Shown here in pieces: positions 14,956 through 29,180 of a DNA stretch of 64,000 nt. The notes beneath the pieces are model-generated. The model worked only from the letters and a program-made list of their open reading frames with translations. It was not told the DNA's origin and searched no databases. Source of the stretch: Monarcha castaneiventris obscurior (lineage: Eukaryota; Chordata; Aves; Passeriformes; Monarchidae); contig JAMPIT010000437.1 of the NCBI GenBank assembly GCA_026261815.1, forward strand, positions 4,042,001 to 4,106,000, read 5' to 3'. The stretch's first letter is position 1. Every line of letters begins with the position of its first letter. A program made the position numbers and the translations under genes.

Positions 14956-16379
14956 GATGTAAGTGAGCTCAGATGAGCTCAAGCCACAATGTTTGTGTCC
15001 AGATTCAAATCCAATTGGCAAATGCTTTCAAAAGCCGGAGGTATTTGGATTAGGGGTTTTGGTCCAAGCCAATCTGTAACTTTAGTACCTGAACCCACAT
15101 TTCTTGTGCGCCCAAGACTCCCATCGGCATTAGTGGGAGCTTTGGAGGCACGAGAAGTACAAGAGCAAGACCTCTGGGACTAAAGAGCCAATTTACTTAA
15201 ACCCAAATTATAACATTTTTTAACCTTTAGATTAAACCAAACTCCCACCAGAGTTCAGCCCTCGCTCCATTACATTTCTCACCCAGCATTTGGATTTTTT
15301 GTTTATCGTATTACTATTGCTTTTGGCCAGCGTTCACTTTATTATATAACATTAACCTAGCTAAAACTAATGGGCACCATCAAATAGCTGTTAACATAAA
15401 GCACTTACAAACAAGTGCCATTAGTGGACCAGCAGACAGCGCAGGAACTCATTTATGTTACGTCTGTTAACGTTGGATAAACACAGATTTACAATTTTTA
15501 AATGGCAAATGATGCCTCAGTCTGGTTGGAAATTAACTTACAGGTTTTTCACAGACTTCAGGGGTCCAACAATCAGGTGCCACACGCTGAACCCCCAGCT
15601 ATGGATACACCAGCTAAGAGGTGCTGGAGCACACACTGACACACATTTTCACCCACAGGCACACACCAGCCTCTAACATCGCTAGATTTTTCACCTGGGA
15701 CATCAGATGTGCAAGTCCCTTTCTACATGGGATAAAAAAAACTTTCAAAGCATCAGGAACAGAAGTTATCCCCTCCCACTCTGCACGGATCAACAGGTTC
15801 CTGCTTCTGGTATTGCTCAGAGCAGAGGTGGCTGCTGGCCTTGGGAAGCCTGTGGTTCCCATAAATGTGGGAAACACCAGCACGACCATGGGAAATCCCC
15901 CCAGCCCAGCACTGAGGGCAGCACAAGAAGCTGGAGAGCCCTTTCAGCAATTCCTGCCCTCTCCAGAGGATGCTTCTCATCAGCAACAGCCTCCAACACA
16001 CACCTCAGCCTTGCTGTGGTCAGCAAAGCCTCTGTGGGACAGCTCTGCTGGTTTTATCAGATGCTCTTATAGCATTAGCACACTTATTCTTGCTTATTAA
16101 CCAAAACCAGAGTGAGGTGGTGCTATTCAATCACCTCCATTGCTGCAAATACAACAGGCAAAGCTCTTGGAGCACACTGTGAGTGTTCAAGAGAAAGGCA
16201 GGTCCTGAGCACCCTTAAAACCATCTCCATTCTCCCACACGACTGACCAGGGCAGCAGGGAACTAAAGAAACCCACTGGATTCTGCTGTTGCCTGATGGT
16301 CATCTGAACCTGCAGCCAGAAATTAATTAATTTTCCCCTTTTTTATAAATATTTCTATAGATCAAGGAAAGTAAAAAGG

Positions 16380-16430
16380 ACATGGCAGAATCACAGGGCT
16401 GGAAGGAGACACGGCAGAAGTGCTGGCACT
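16380..16430. repeat. Possible CR1-like fragment
   Basis: The phrase 'gcagaatcacagggctggaa' followed by 'ggagac' resembles the region near the 3' end of avian CR1 LINEs ('agaatcatagggttggaagggacc'). Only about 40 bases match, and no terminal octamer repeats are visible. The call is tentative. Confidence 0.25.
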
Positions 16431-19400
16431 AAAGGCTGCAACACAAAATGAAACTAGATGTAGCATCCAGCACCTTCTTCCCACATTTTAGCTGTGGATG
16501 GGGAGACTGTGCTGGGAACAGAGTGGTTTGTCGTTCCCCCAAGCTAATCTCCAACATGATCTCAAAAGCACACAGGGGAGGAAAAAAAACCTCTTCCTCC
16601 TATTGCTTTGGGATTTTGTAACCAACACTGAAAAAAAGAAATTAGTGCCAGTAGACACAATATTAAACAAGTGCAAACTTTGCAGGAAAAAGAAAGAAGA
16701 AAAGTAGGTATTTCTCAAGGAAACATCAAACCATTTCTTGTAGCCTCTGCCCAAAATACAGGAGAAATAACATTTGGATGACACCTTGAGACTCCTGTTA
16801 TATCATGTACTTACACCCAGGAGATGGAAACACCCCCAATTTTTGAATGCAGGCAGCAAAAGAAGCAGCAGCACACTTTGCCAAAGCCCAAAATCACCCC
16901 CTGGCCCAAACCCACCACTCAGTGAGCAGTACCTGAGATCATGACTCCACACACAGCTTCACCTGGAGCAGGGTGCAAAACACATTCCATGGTGACTTAC
17001 AGGACAAACAGCAAAATATTTGGAAGAGAGAAACCTGCCTTCTGTCCAGCACACAGCCGACCTTCCTGTTCCTTAATTAACATGCAAACAAATGTAAAAT
17101 ACAGAGCCCAATTTCTCCTGACACAGCTGAGCAGACCCCTGCACAGCTGCATGGAGGTGAAGATCAGGAGATGCACAATCATCCTCAAAATCTTTCTTTT
17201 CTCTTTGTACTGAGTGACCTTCACCCCTGCCTCTCCCACCAGCCCTGTGTCCCATCCCCTCGCAGGCCATCTGACACAGTGAACACAACTGTGAGCTTCT
17301 GAAAATCTGAGAATCCTGATGCAATCACAGAATGAAGTCAGCTGGACAGCCTGGGCACTTGAAAGGCTGTAGAGGACAATATTGGTGGGGCACAGTCCCA
17401 GTTCGTTAGTACATAATTACAAAAGCAGATGTCCTGCTCTTCTATATTGCTTTTTGCTTTTTTTTTCCTGAAAAATATTGTGCCTTAGTTAACTGCCTTT
17501 CTTCACTCAAACATTCAGGAAGTCAGTAATGATATAACTCTAGTCTAAAATTTACTTTTCCTCAGATGGTGTTGCACATCTCAACAGAGTTTTTTAAAGA
17601 TATTATATAATTTTTTTTAATAATCACCAAGTTCAGCGTAGCTGTAATACTGGAAAAATATCCTAAAAACTGACATAGCACCGAGGGCTACAAAACACAA
17701 GAGTGACTGATGGGTAGTCCTGATAATTCTGTATATCAGGAAGTGGAATGAGAGATGGATAGATAACATAATGTTGTTATATAGCCACAAAAACAAGCCC
17801 ATAAAGATATTCCCAGAAATTAAAGCCCAGGCTGTCTCACCATGATTCTTTGCTGTGAAATAAATTATACCTCTGGAAGAATGCAAACCCCAAGGACACA
17901 CCGAAATACGAAAAGGAGAGAAAAATCCTTATTTTAAAGAACTGAAACTATTTCCCACTTCTAAGTGTGAGAGACTAAAGACCTTGACAGAGTGAAGGTT
18001 TCCCTGTGTCTGCTTTCTCCCCTCTGGATGGATCCCAGGAGGAACAGCCAGCACTGAGTCCGTCCCCTGCCAAAGCGGGCTCTGCTCTCACCCCAGTTTT
18101 ACACCAGTTTAGCTCCTGTGTTCTGGGACTGCTTCTTCAACATTCTGTGAGGCTCCTGCAGCTGACAGAAGCTACAGGCTGGGGAAAAGGTCTGTCTGCT
18201 CCCGCTCCTCTGATGGTCGAGGAAAAGGTATCTTGGAGAAGAAAGGGATAAGAAGCTCCAAGAACAAGAGAGTTTGGCTGAAAACCCCACCAGTAAAACA
18301 TACTTTCTCGTGCTAGACTCCTGCAGAATATGTCTTCAAGCTATTGGCAGATTTGGACGCACATGAAATATCTTTTGCTGATACATTTTCACATTAAGTT
18401 GATCCAGATAATTTCTGAAATTAAGTACCTTCTTCCAACTTAATGTGTATCAGCCATGTACTTCTATTAACTCAGTCCAGTGTCAAAATACAGCAGTAGA
18501 GGTTAATAATTGAACGTAGCTGTTTTTCTAGCCATTCATATCACTTTTATTTCCTTTCCTTTTTTGTTCTCTCCTTAACCTCTTTTTTACTGCTGTTAAA
18601 TTCCTTGCTTTCATTTTTGCAGGAGTTCAGCCTTCCAGCCCGCTCTCCGATGCTGTTAGACATCAGCTCAGGCTCAGACTTATTACTTCTGATATGTCAC
18701 TCCTCAGGCAGGGAGCCTAAAGCAACACTGCTCCCTCCAGCCCTCGCAGGCTTCAGCTGGATCCTCACGACCCACAGAGCACAGCTATTTCTGCAGCAGG
18801 AACGCAGAGGGAGTATGTGGACCTGAAGAGTAAGCCCAGCACCTTAATTTAAACTGAGCCTCTGAAACGGGAGACTAAGCCAGAGGTCAAGATGCACTGA
18901 GGTGATTTAGCCATGTTAGATGGCTGAGATCATGTACAAATATATTTTTATATATTTATATATAACTGGTGTAGCACTGGGGAAGGAGAGGAAAGCAGGA
19001 GAACAGCATATTCAGGGCCTATTTAGTATTTGGAAAGCACCAATCGTCTCTTAAAACAGATGTCCTGAATAATTCCTGTGCAGAAAGGTGCCAGCAGAGC
19101 TGATTTGTTTGCCTCCTTCTGCTCGGGGGTCTGACAGCAATCCATCAGACATGTCCCATCTCCCAGACCTCTTTCCCTCGCCATCCCTACCTACTCTCTG
19201 GTCACTTCCACCTCATTTCCAGTTCTTCCTTCGCTGATGACAGTGGGAGACAGCCCTTCTGTCTAGGAAGGTTGGCAGGATGAGTTTGATGGTTATTGGC
19301 TGTCGTATGCACAAGGTGCATAAACAAAGTGGGTAAAAAGACATCAGATATTTTCTTATTCTCTCCATTCTGCGGCACCAGGAGCTACAACATATGAAAA

Positions 19401-22400
19401 GGAAATACGGTAATTGGAATTAATATTCCTTTTTTTCTCTCTAGTTTCTTCACCTTTTTTTCCTTCCCACGGTGGTCTCTGCATTCCCTTGTCTCATTCA
19501 TGCTACATAAATAGTACTGAGCCCTGATGAGGTCTAAATTCTGTTCAAGACCCCAGAAAGGGCTTTTAAGGTTATATCTGAGTCCTCATACCAGTTAGAA
19601 CTGGAAGAAGAAATGTCTGTGATTTAGTGTCTAATAAACAAATCAGCAGGGTCAAGATGGCATCTTCTCCCATATCCATGACCACTTCCCTCAACATTTT
19701 GAGCTGTTGCATGTATCATCAGTACTCCCTCCAGTGCCCAGCCATGTTTAATTTCCCCTCTATAAATGACTTCCTAAAGAGAAGTGGGTGTGAATTATTA
19801 CATTGTAAAAAAAGATTTTTAAAAGATGAGCCATGCCAAGTGTAAAATAGTTATTGTGTGAGGAGCAAACATAGTGGAGGTTTATCTTGTGAATTCTGGG
19901 CCTAGGTTTGCACACAGCCACAAGGCTGAGGGACAAGTGATTTTAATAGCCTGATGGAGAAAATGAGCCTGGAGATTGTGGTGATCACCTCACCTATAAA
20001 AACCAGGGCTCTTAAATGTATTTCAAATCAGAAATTATTCACTCTCCAAAAATAAGTATATGTTGCTCATCCCTGGACCTGGGTCCAACTATTCCTGCTT
20101 CTTTGAAGGATTATCCCTTCCAAGGGCTATCCAGCTATTGCTGGGCTCAGCCTTCAGCTTTCCACAGCAGAGCTGAGTGCTGTTGCTGTGTCCTGCCCAG
20201 TGGTCTGATCCAAAAGTCAGTCCAGGTCTGATCCATTTTGGGAACCTGGAGTGTGTGGTACTGCTTCCCACGGCAGATCCAAACACTGCAGGACCTTGGC
20301 TTCCAACATTTCTCCCTATTTACAAAACATTATATCTAAAACCATTACGCTGGTAACAAAATTGCAATCAGAAGCCCGGAAATTGCTAAATAAAGCCCAT
20401 TTTACTGCTTAACTTCAAGGAAAACCATAAAATTATCAGTCCTCTCTTTCCTCGCTATATTTTCCTCGCAGTGTGCGATGCTCCGTGGGGTATTTTGCTA
20501 TGTGAACTCCGTGACGGTTTGGCTCCAAATTATCCGAACGTAAAACTGAGCTTATGGAGCCTCACTCAGAGGTGGTGTGGGCCCTTTTTGTTGGCAGGGA
20601 CTTAAAAGGAGCCTTAATAAACCTTATAGGCTTGAGGGACTTTTTGGTTGCTGGCTCTTGCCAGCCACACCGCTCAGGTCCCTCTCGCAGCGCCCGCGTG
20701 GAGAGCGGGCTGGAACCACAATCCCGGGATTTTATAGGGCTGGATTACCTGCCACCATTGCCTTCTTCCTTCCCTGCGACTCTCAGGGCTGTTTGCTTTG
20801 AAAGCAAGCAGGTGATGCTGCAAGGATACTCATAGCTTAATGCAGCTTGATCACCCAAGATTATGGACACAGCCAAAAATAATAGGGTCATCTAAAACAG
20901 AGCCGGGGGGCCATTTGCTGGTAGGGGGAAAGGGCTGGTGTGATTAAAGCTGAAGCACGTTCACCCAAGTGCAAGCCATGGAGTCCTGACTCCGTGGATT
21001 CTCCTTAAAGCATCCATTTCTCCTCAGGATTTTATTACTGCCTCCAACGATGCTGTAATTGCACGTGTAGGGCAGCAGGCCCCAAGTTTAATCTGCATTT
21101 CTCAGGGCCTAAGCTCTGTGCAGGCTGCCCATGTTTGCACAGAGCTCAGCACAACAGCCATCCAGTCCTGGCTGCATTCTGTGGTTGCTGTTTTAATTCA
21201 AGTCATAATAAATAATAACGTCAGGTTGGAAATAAATCTTCTGTGTTTGGTCCACGACTGATCCTTCAGCTTGGTGCTTGGTAGAAGCCCCAGCTGGGAA
21301 GGTTTGTTGCATCCCATCCTGGTTCTGACTCTGTACCACCCCTTCTGGCTCAGTCTCAGCTCAGTTTTCACTCGGGGCATTGGTACCATACAGATAATTT
21401 CATCTTTGCTCTCATTCTGAAGCTGGTCACTGATATTAAAGACACTGCACAGGTTTATTCACTCAGATCTCTCTGATCTGCATCATCTGGAGTGACCTAG
21501 TGCATCATTTCTTAAGTTCTCAATTACCTTGACTTTATTAGGAAGCACAAATTCCTGGACAGTAATTATTCAGGCAGAGCACAGCTGCTTAATAGCATTT
21601 TCACAGGCAGCCCATGACTACTGAAATACTGCTTTCTATATGAACTGAAAGAATCAGAACAAATATCTCATGCTGTTTATATTTTACAATTAAGAAGTCT
21701 TCATTATTGCTGTAAATCATCATTATCATGGCACAGTAACAATGAAACAGCAAAAGTATAAAGCAGCGCAGTTAGCTCAGATACAGCTGATATCACTGTG
21801 CTTTTCAGTGCTGTATATTCTTAGACCAATGCTCCATGCCAGTCCCTGTAGCCAAAAATACATCAAGAGCCTAAAAAAAGTAAAATAGACATCACTTCAA
21901 AATTATTTCAAACAACATATTTCTTTTTTTTTTTCCTTTATACAGAGCCACAAAGAGAATGGGAAAGATTAAAACTCACCAAAAGCATTGCTTAATTCCT
22001 CACCAAGGTGCAAGTAAATAAAACGTGCCACAGTAAGTTCAAATCACAAAGAGTTTTCAAGAGGGGAAGGTTAATCATTTCTGTCAAACGTTGGAAATGT
22101 TAAATGGTTTTTAAATCAAAAATATAGGCACCACCAGTGACTCAAGCTGTGCTTTAGACATGTTTGGGGTGATTTTTTTCCAGCAGTCAGTGCTTGTCTC
22201 TCACATACCTTCTGTTTGTCTGAGATGAAATCGGGAGGCAATAAATGGAGCACTTACTGGAGGCACCAGGTACTTTCAGCAGCAGGGCTATTTGTTCAGA
22301 AAGTACAAATTCAGGCTGTCTGGAGAACCATAGTCCCTGGAATGGAGAACCGGGGGTGCTGGACCCCTCCCACATCCCCCAAGTGCCCACCACAGCCCTC

Positions 22401-22675
22401 AGAGGTCCTCAGCCCATGGGAGAGATGGGGCACGGTGGGAAAGGAGGACTGAGAGTCACCACAGTCCCCCCCATCAGCAGCGTTCATATTTCATCCTAAT
22501 GGCTAAAATGACTCTTAAATGAGGCCAGATTATAGGGGCAACCTAATTCACTTAGACTGATGTAAATCCAGGTATCTGTTACAGCATCACATGCTGGGGC
22601 TCGCCGCAGAGCAAAAGCTGCTGATAACCCCCCCCCGCCCCCAAGGGTGAAGGGAAGCAGATTCCTCCCAGGCAG

Positions 22676-22745
22676 ACCCAGTCCAAGGCCCATTGAAGTC
22701 GGTACAAGCTCCTTCAGCTCCAGTGGGTTTGGGATAAGGCCCACA
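22676..22745. repeat. Ancient palindromic (MITE-like) repeat, short copy
   Basis: 'TCCAAGGCCCATTGAAGTC' is followed after a spacer by 'CCAGTGGGTTTGGGATAAGG' and then CCCAC, an imperfect inverted pair. The wording is that of the same old palindromic family as at 13.2 and 14.8 kb. Family membership is inferred from similarity between the copies in this window and from recall. Confidence 0.4.
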
Positions 22746-25700
22746 GCGAGCTCTGAGCCAGCTCTGCTGCCAAAACACAAAATCCTTTTCCATTGGCTTT
22801 GCCAGTTTGGTGTTAATACGTGTGTGAAGGAGCTTGGGGTAGAGGGGGGGAAGTTTTTGAGGGTTTGTTTTTTTAAACTGAGGAATGATTTCACCCCTGC
22901 CAGCATGTGGACTTTGTGCAAAAGAACAGGAGAGGAGGCAGCAGATCTTTTTCATGAAGCCATCAGCTCCCTGCTGCAGCATCCCAGCAGAGGGTGGATG
23001 TGTCCATCACAGGGACCCCTAGGTTAGTCCCCTCTCTCTGCTGCAGAAGGGCAAATCTGGAGTCATGGGTGGGCATCAGTACAAAGCCCTGCTCACCACA
23101 CCCAGCTGAAACAAAAGGAGGCTCGATAAAACATGGGATGCGGGAGAAAAGTATCCCTGGGACACAGGTGAGCCTCCCATGCTTCCCATCCCAGTATAAC
23201 CTGCTGCAAGCTGGCATCATTTCTATCCCATTTTCCCTAATAAACACTGCCCTGAGCCATCCTCCAGCTTTCTCTACCACTCAGCTCTTTCCTCACTGCC
23301 TACTTTTACATTGCACACGTCCCACACATGATGCTGCTGCCCCTTTGGCTTTCCAGGGGAAGGGCTCTGCCTTCCTGTGGCTTTCAGAGCATGTAGCCCG
23401 GCCGGTCTCAGAATTAGATTGGGGCTTTTCCAGGCTGCCTCAGTATAAACAGTTTCTGTAGGGCACATGTTATACGGTAAGATCATCCGAAACCAAACAT
23501 TTTCCCACTGCACACAATAAACATCCATAATAAATTACATTATACAAAATATATTTATGGCTAATTTTTTAATTTAAACCACCTGGGAAATTTTTGTTAG
23601 GCTGGTTGATATGAAGGTCTCAGTATTCTGGTAATCTAATGATATCTAATAGACAAAATAGTATGATGTTACAGCAGTCTCAAAGCTTTCATTTTCTGTA
23701 TCCTTCTCAGAGATCAAACTGGCAGAACTCATATTTTTTGAAATTTTATACATAATTGGTGATGCAATTGCCAAAAATAACCTATTCATAGAAGTCTTGC
23801 TCTTCTGGTTTCTAACTTACTGTAATCACGGAACAGAGCAGCACACTGCTTTGCAATGGAATATGGGTTTGGGTCAGGGAGCAAGGGCTACGACTGTGTG
23901 GCAGTTTCCATTCTGAGGATTATTTTACAGGCTATTTAAATTTAGTTTGGAGTTTGAACAGGGCTAAAACGTAGTGCACCCATTCAGATATATAAGCAAT
24001 TCTTCAGAAAAAAAATAAAGCTCTAACTTGGGTATATTTCTTTCCTGAACCAAAATTTTGCTCCAGTATAAGATTTTCTAAGCAAAAGCTATCGGTGTCA
24101 AAGGAGACAAGAGTGCTTCTGTTGCATAAATTAAGCCCGGAACAGTAATCCTTCCACCATAAAGCTCTCATGCTCATCACAGATCAGCCAAGATTTCCAA
24201 AAAGACTCGAGATCATCACAGATCTCTCTGTAGGCAACACAAATCCCAGCTCAATCCGTGCTGTGGATCTGCAACGAGCACTTGCGGCTTGGTAGTTGCT
24301 GGACTCATTTAAAAGTGCAGCCCATAGCTTTAGCTACTTCCTTGCCTCCTGTTGTTCCTGGGACTTGGAGGCCATGTGGTACATTTCAGCCTTAACTCTG
24401 AATTTCCTTTATTCTGAGATCAAACTCTGACATTCCCTCAAGGTAGTGGGGGTTATGTCGCTGCGTATATCCCAGTTTAAAAGATAATGCTTCACTGAAA
24501 CAGACCACAGCATTAAACCCTGAAATAAAACGAATTGTATTTCACTTCCCAACTCTTATGGCTGGATTAACTCACATTTCTTTCTCTTTGTTACATATTT
24601 AGCACCAAATACAATATTCATTGCAGGCTAGCTTCCCTCCTCCCACTCGTATCTGTGGCTGCCCTTTCTTCCAGCAGCACTGGAGAAGGCAATGCCTCGG
24701 CATAGCCTGGAAATGCAAACAAAAGGGAGGGAACATAAAGTCAATGAGTGATCAGGCAGGGCTGCTTTATACCCCGAGAATTTTGATTATTTTATTTAAA
24801 ATGGCAATGCAAAGGGGCAGAGTTCTGGGGGCAACTTCACTTCTCCTTAGCTTCTCCATCCCCTTCCCTACCTGGCTGTTTCTCTGCCAGTAAATACCTC
24901 CCTGCAGCAGCTCCTGCAGCAAAGGGGTCCTGGAGGTGCATTCTGGTGCTTACTGGTCTAAATCATGATCTATCCTGGTCTTGTCTGGGTGTTAAGAGCT
25001 GCAGCCTTCACCTGTTGCACAGAGACAGGGCAGGAACCCACTGGAAATCCATCACAGAGCAGTGATCAAACCACTGTCCCCAGACCCCGTTCTCTGCATC
25101 CAAACCTCAGCTCCTACACCCTTTTCCTCCTTCCCACCTTTGAAAAACCCATCATTGCCTTTGCCCAGGGACAGGGCACTCCTGAGGGTGCCTGTGATCC
25201 AGGTAAGCAGTGCTGAGGATGGAAATCACTTCGAGCCAGACGTTGGTTCTGCGTGGTCAGAGCTGAACCTGGGCTTTTTAATGACCATTCCGTTTTTAAG
25301 TGCATTCCTGTGATCCCAGCCTTGAGCTTATGCCTCCATATGAAACTGCACTGCTTTAACTGGGTGCATAGATTATAAAACCAGGAAGAGTGGTCTGGTC
25401 TGCTCCCCCTGTATAACACAGGAATTCCCTAAATTAATTCCTGTTTGGATTAGCTCATATCTTTTTAGAAAAACAGCCAACCTTAATTAAGACAAAGGAA
25501 TTCCACTGATGTTAAAACCCACCCAGCTCTCAGTAAATAGTTTTACTGGTTAAATACCTTCACTACTTAAAATATGAGCTGCATTTCTAATCTCCATTTG
25601 TCCAGTTCTGCCTCTGTCTACTGAATAACATGACACTTGCATCTGCTAGTTTGAAAACCATGTGGGATTAAACCTCTTCCTGCTCTTCATAACCCACTTC

Positions 25701-27715
25701 TTGCCTAACTAAACTGAAATGATGTAAAACTGATTGTATTGAATTACAGCAAAAGAACACCGACTTGCTCCAAAAATGACAGCAAACGTAGTTAAATTTT
25801 AAATAAACAAATATTATGAATTCTTGGTTGGAAACCTAAGTGTCTGAACAAGCCCTTCCAAAGCTAAAGTACATTTGTTTGAAAAGTGGTTTACTGCAAA
25901 GCAAGGCAATTCTGTGGACAAGGTCTCATTAGCTGAGATTTATAAAACTCCATCTGCTTCCCACTGTCCTTTCCTCACCCACCCTGGGCTGGAGCAACCA
26001 CCAACACTTTCTTTCTTCCACCACATACCTGTCCTGGCAGAAAATTCATCCCATTTTCTTCTTCAGCAACACAGGGAGTTTTATCAGGGAGCTGTGCTCC
26101 CCAGGACAGGCAGAAATACCTTCTCTGTCCAGCCACCTTCACTTCCATGGGAAGGCAATAAAGATTTTACAATGGATACTCCTGCCACGGAAGCACACAA
26201 TTAGTGCACTTGGGAACCATCCCAGGGAACAACACCCAGGCTCCTGCACATCAACACTGTTCCCTACACGCATCCAGAATGTTTCAGAGCCTTTGTGGGG
26301 GTACAGATATTGGTGTCAGGACTACGAGCACCCCAGGAGCCTGTGCATACCACAATTCCCTCTAAATGATATGCTGTATATATATTAATCACAATTACAA
26401 GTATCAAATGGATTTACCTGCTTTTCTCTCTGTGTGTGCACACACTGACACAGGTATTATACACACAGATAAATTTATCTCCGTGGCATAAGCAGAAAAG
26501 TATGTTCTGAACACACATGGATGCACACATGTCCACAAGCACAGCCACATCCACACTTGTGTGAGCTTAAATAAGTAGGTGAATAGGTGAATATGAACAC
26601 TAATAGCCATTTATGGCAAACAACAATGAAAGCTGTCCCTGGAGCCCGCCTAGGGTACGGCAGCCAAAATGATTGAGTATGTACAGGGCACTGCTGCAGC
26701 AATGGCACTCACTTGGGCCTCCTTTTAGAAATGATTAATATTTAACCGACTTGGTGAACCTGGCTTTGGTTTTAGTTATGATTAGATAACAGGGTGTGCA
26801 GAGCTGTCCCTCTAAGGACATGGTGGGATGTCCGAGCAGCTGCCACTTGTGCTTTGTGAGAAGACAGACAGAAAGTGAGAAGGGGAGACAGGGAGAGATA
26901 GGAGACAGCGAAAAACAATAAAAAAAACCCCAAAATTGCTCAGCTCCGTTTGTGTTTGTTTGGAAAGAAAAGGGGGAAAAGCAGCCTGAGAGGCCGGTGT
27001 AATAAGATGCTGTAGCTTTCATGAAAGAGGTGAAATAATTTTAAACACAGACACACAATGAGTTTATTTATTTAGAAAGTTGTTAAATAGAGTCTGGGAA
27101 TTCAAATATTCAATGTTGACATTGTACAGAGCTGGCGGGGAGCCAGCCCCAGCTCTCCAGAGGGACCCAATGGCCACGGCGCCCAGGCCCTCGCCCCTCC
27201 CAGCCCACTAACTAGGTAAAAGCCATTAGTTATACCCACAAGCAATATCTGAATCCGAGTCAAATAATGTTGCCTCAGCCAGCCAACTTCAAAGGCGTGT
27301 AAGTGTGTTTGGCTTTTTAGTGCTGGAACTGCAGCAATATGTCACACTTTTGAAAGAGTTTTGTAAACAGTTCCTTCCCCTTTGTAGAAACATTTCTTAA
27401 GTTTCTTGTACCCCGTGTAAACAGCGTTAATTAACAAGGGTTACATTTTTCATTTACAAGCGGGGCTGTATTAATAACGAGCTCGCCTTTCCGACCGTCC
27501 TTTTCCTTTGTGTCCTTTCTCTGCCCGGCACCGCGGCCGGCCCGGTGTGGCCGGGGAGCAGCCAGGAGGCACCGCAGAGCTCAGCCCCGGGCTCAGCCCC
27601 GGGCGGTATCGCATAGCTGGTCCCAAATTCAGGGGTGGCTGTTGGCCCTGAGTAAGAGAGAAGGATAGAAAGTGTGGAGAGGGAAGAAAGGGGAAGAGGG
27701 GGAAAAAGGGAGGAG

Positions 27716-27960
27716 AAGAAAAGAAAAAAGAAAGGAAAAGAAAGGAAAAGAAAAGAAAAGAAAAGAAAAGAAAAGAAAAGAAAAGAAAAGAAAAGAAAAG
27801 AAAAGAAAAGAAAAGAAAAGAAAAGAAAAGAAAAGAAAAGAAAAGAAAAGAAAAGAAAAGAAAAGAAAAGAAAAGAAAAGAAAAGAAAAGAAAAGAAAAG
27901 AAAAGAAAAGAAAAGAAAAGAAAAGAAAAGAAAAGAAAAGAAAAGAAAAGAAAAGAAAAA
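27716..27960 (+). repeat. (AAAAG)n microsatellite
   Basis: About 240 bases of nearly uninterrupted AAAAG pentamers, with slightly degenerate AAAGG/GAAAG units at the left edge. The tract is purine-only on the plus strand and is flanked by further purine-rich sequence (27,655-28,030). It creates long artificial frames rich in Lys/Arg/Glu on one strand and Phe/Ser/Leu on the other; none is a gene. The position is in MECOM intron 1, about 3.4 kb downstream of the exon 1 donor. Confidence 0.97.
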
Positions 27961-28079
27961 TGAGAGAAAGAAAGTAAGAGAGAGAAGGAGAGAAAGAGTG
28001 AAGGAAGGGCAGAAAGAGGGAGCGAAAGCCACACGCGCGCTCTCCGCCCTGAAAAGGGTTAATGAAGCGCCTGGTGAAA

Positions 28080-29180
28080 ATGTGCCCGGCATGTAATGGG
28101 ATTGTCTGGCCCGTCCCCGCAGCCCCCCGTGCCCGCGCCCGGCGCGCAGGAGCTGCCCGGGGACAGCGCCGCTCCGGGGATGCCCCGGGCCGGGCGGGGC
28201 CGGGCCGGGCGGTGCCGAACCGGGCTGTGCCGAACCGGGCTGAGCCCGGTGCCGGGGCGGTGCCGGCGGCAGCAGCGGCGGGGCCGGGCCGGGCGGGGCG
28301 AGGGACCGAGGGACAGAGGGACCGAGGGACAGAGGGACAGAGGGACAGAAGGACCGAGGGACAGAGGGACCGAGGGACAGAGGGACCGAGGGACAGAGGG
28401 ACAGAAGGACCGAGGGACAGAGGGACCGAGGGACCGCCGGCCGCCCGCGCTGCCGCCCCCGCGCCGGGCCCGGGGCATCGGGACCCGGTGCCCGCGGCGG
28501 TGCAGGCGCCCGGAGGAGAAGGCGATGGTAAAGCGATGGCAAATAAACAGCCTCGCCGAGAGGGCCGGCAGGCGGGACACGGCAAACGTCTCCCCGCTCG
28601 AAAACAAATTCCCGGACAGTCTTAAACAGGCAAATAAACTTGCCGGCTCTGTTTTTCAATCAAGCCTTTTAAGTACTAGACTGAGGCAAATTACGGCGCA
28701 GGAAAACCTGCTGAAACTTAGGAAAGTGCTATTTTACTATCTCAGATGGTTAGAGGGATCTGGATCTACCTTGACTGCACTAAATTGCCTGTAAAAAAGT
28801 GGTGATAAAGTGTAAAAGTAACAAGTGCCTCCTTATTCACGTGTGTTCCCCTAATCTGATCACCTTCTGTCTCTTTATGAGGCTACTGGGTGGCTGGGGC
28901 TACCCCGGGCCGGCTGCGGGGCTGCGGCGGCCCGTGCTGGGGCGGGGGTTATTCGGGGATACGGTTTCACCAGGCGGGCACAAACCCACCCGAGTGGAAA
29001 AGCGGCTGCCCCGGGGGCCGGGCCCTGTCCCGGTGCTTGCGGAGCGGGGATGCCCGCGCAGGTGCAGCGCGGCTGCGGACGGCCCGGCCCGCACCCCCCG
29101 GGCCCGCAGCCCGCAGCCCGCACCGCTCCCCGCATCCCGCTCCTCACCGCCTGCCTCCCGAGAGCGTGGCGGGCAGACCG
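28080..29180. promoter_or_regulatory. CpG-rich blocks in MECOM intron 1
   Basis: Two GC-rich, CpG-dense patches (about 28,080-28,530 and 28,880-29,180) lie 2-3 kb downstream of MECOM exon 1, separated by AT-rich sequence. They look like outlying parts of the CpG-island territory around the promoter. No exon or RNA gene is recognisable in them. Function is inferred from composition only. Confidence 0.5.
28300..28440 (+). repeat. Decamer tandem array (AGGGACMGAG)n
   Basis: About 13 copies of a ten-base unit alternate between AGGGACCGAG and AGGGACAGAG, with occasional AGAAGGACCG variants. The array sits in a local CpG-rich block (28,080-28,530). Open frames across it, giving Ser-Pro-Leu or Asp-Arg-Gly-Thr repeats, are by-products of the array. 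Confidence 0.9.

Noticed and set aside
17286..17400. Possible CR1 LINE tail near 'caatcacagaatgaagtc'
   Set aside because: Only a few words match and there is no tail repeat; too weak to list as a feature.
28300..28440. CRISPR-like array
   Set aside because: Ten-base head-to-tail units without spacers in a vertebrate genome; a simple tandem repeat.
27454..28659. Long minus-strand open frame of 401 codons rich in Phe/Ser/Leu, and its Lys/Arg-rich counterparts on the plus strand
   Set aside because: They are created by the AAAAG microsatellite and the GGGAC decamer array, which have no stops in some frames. No domain, and the composition follows the repeat unit.
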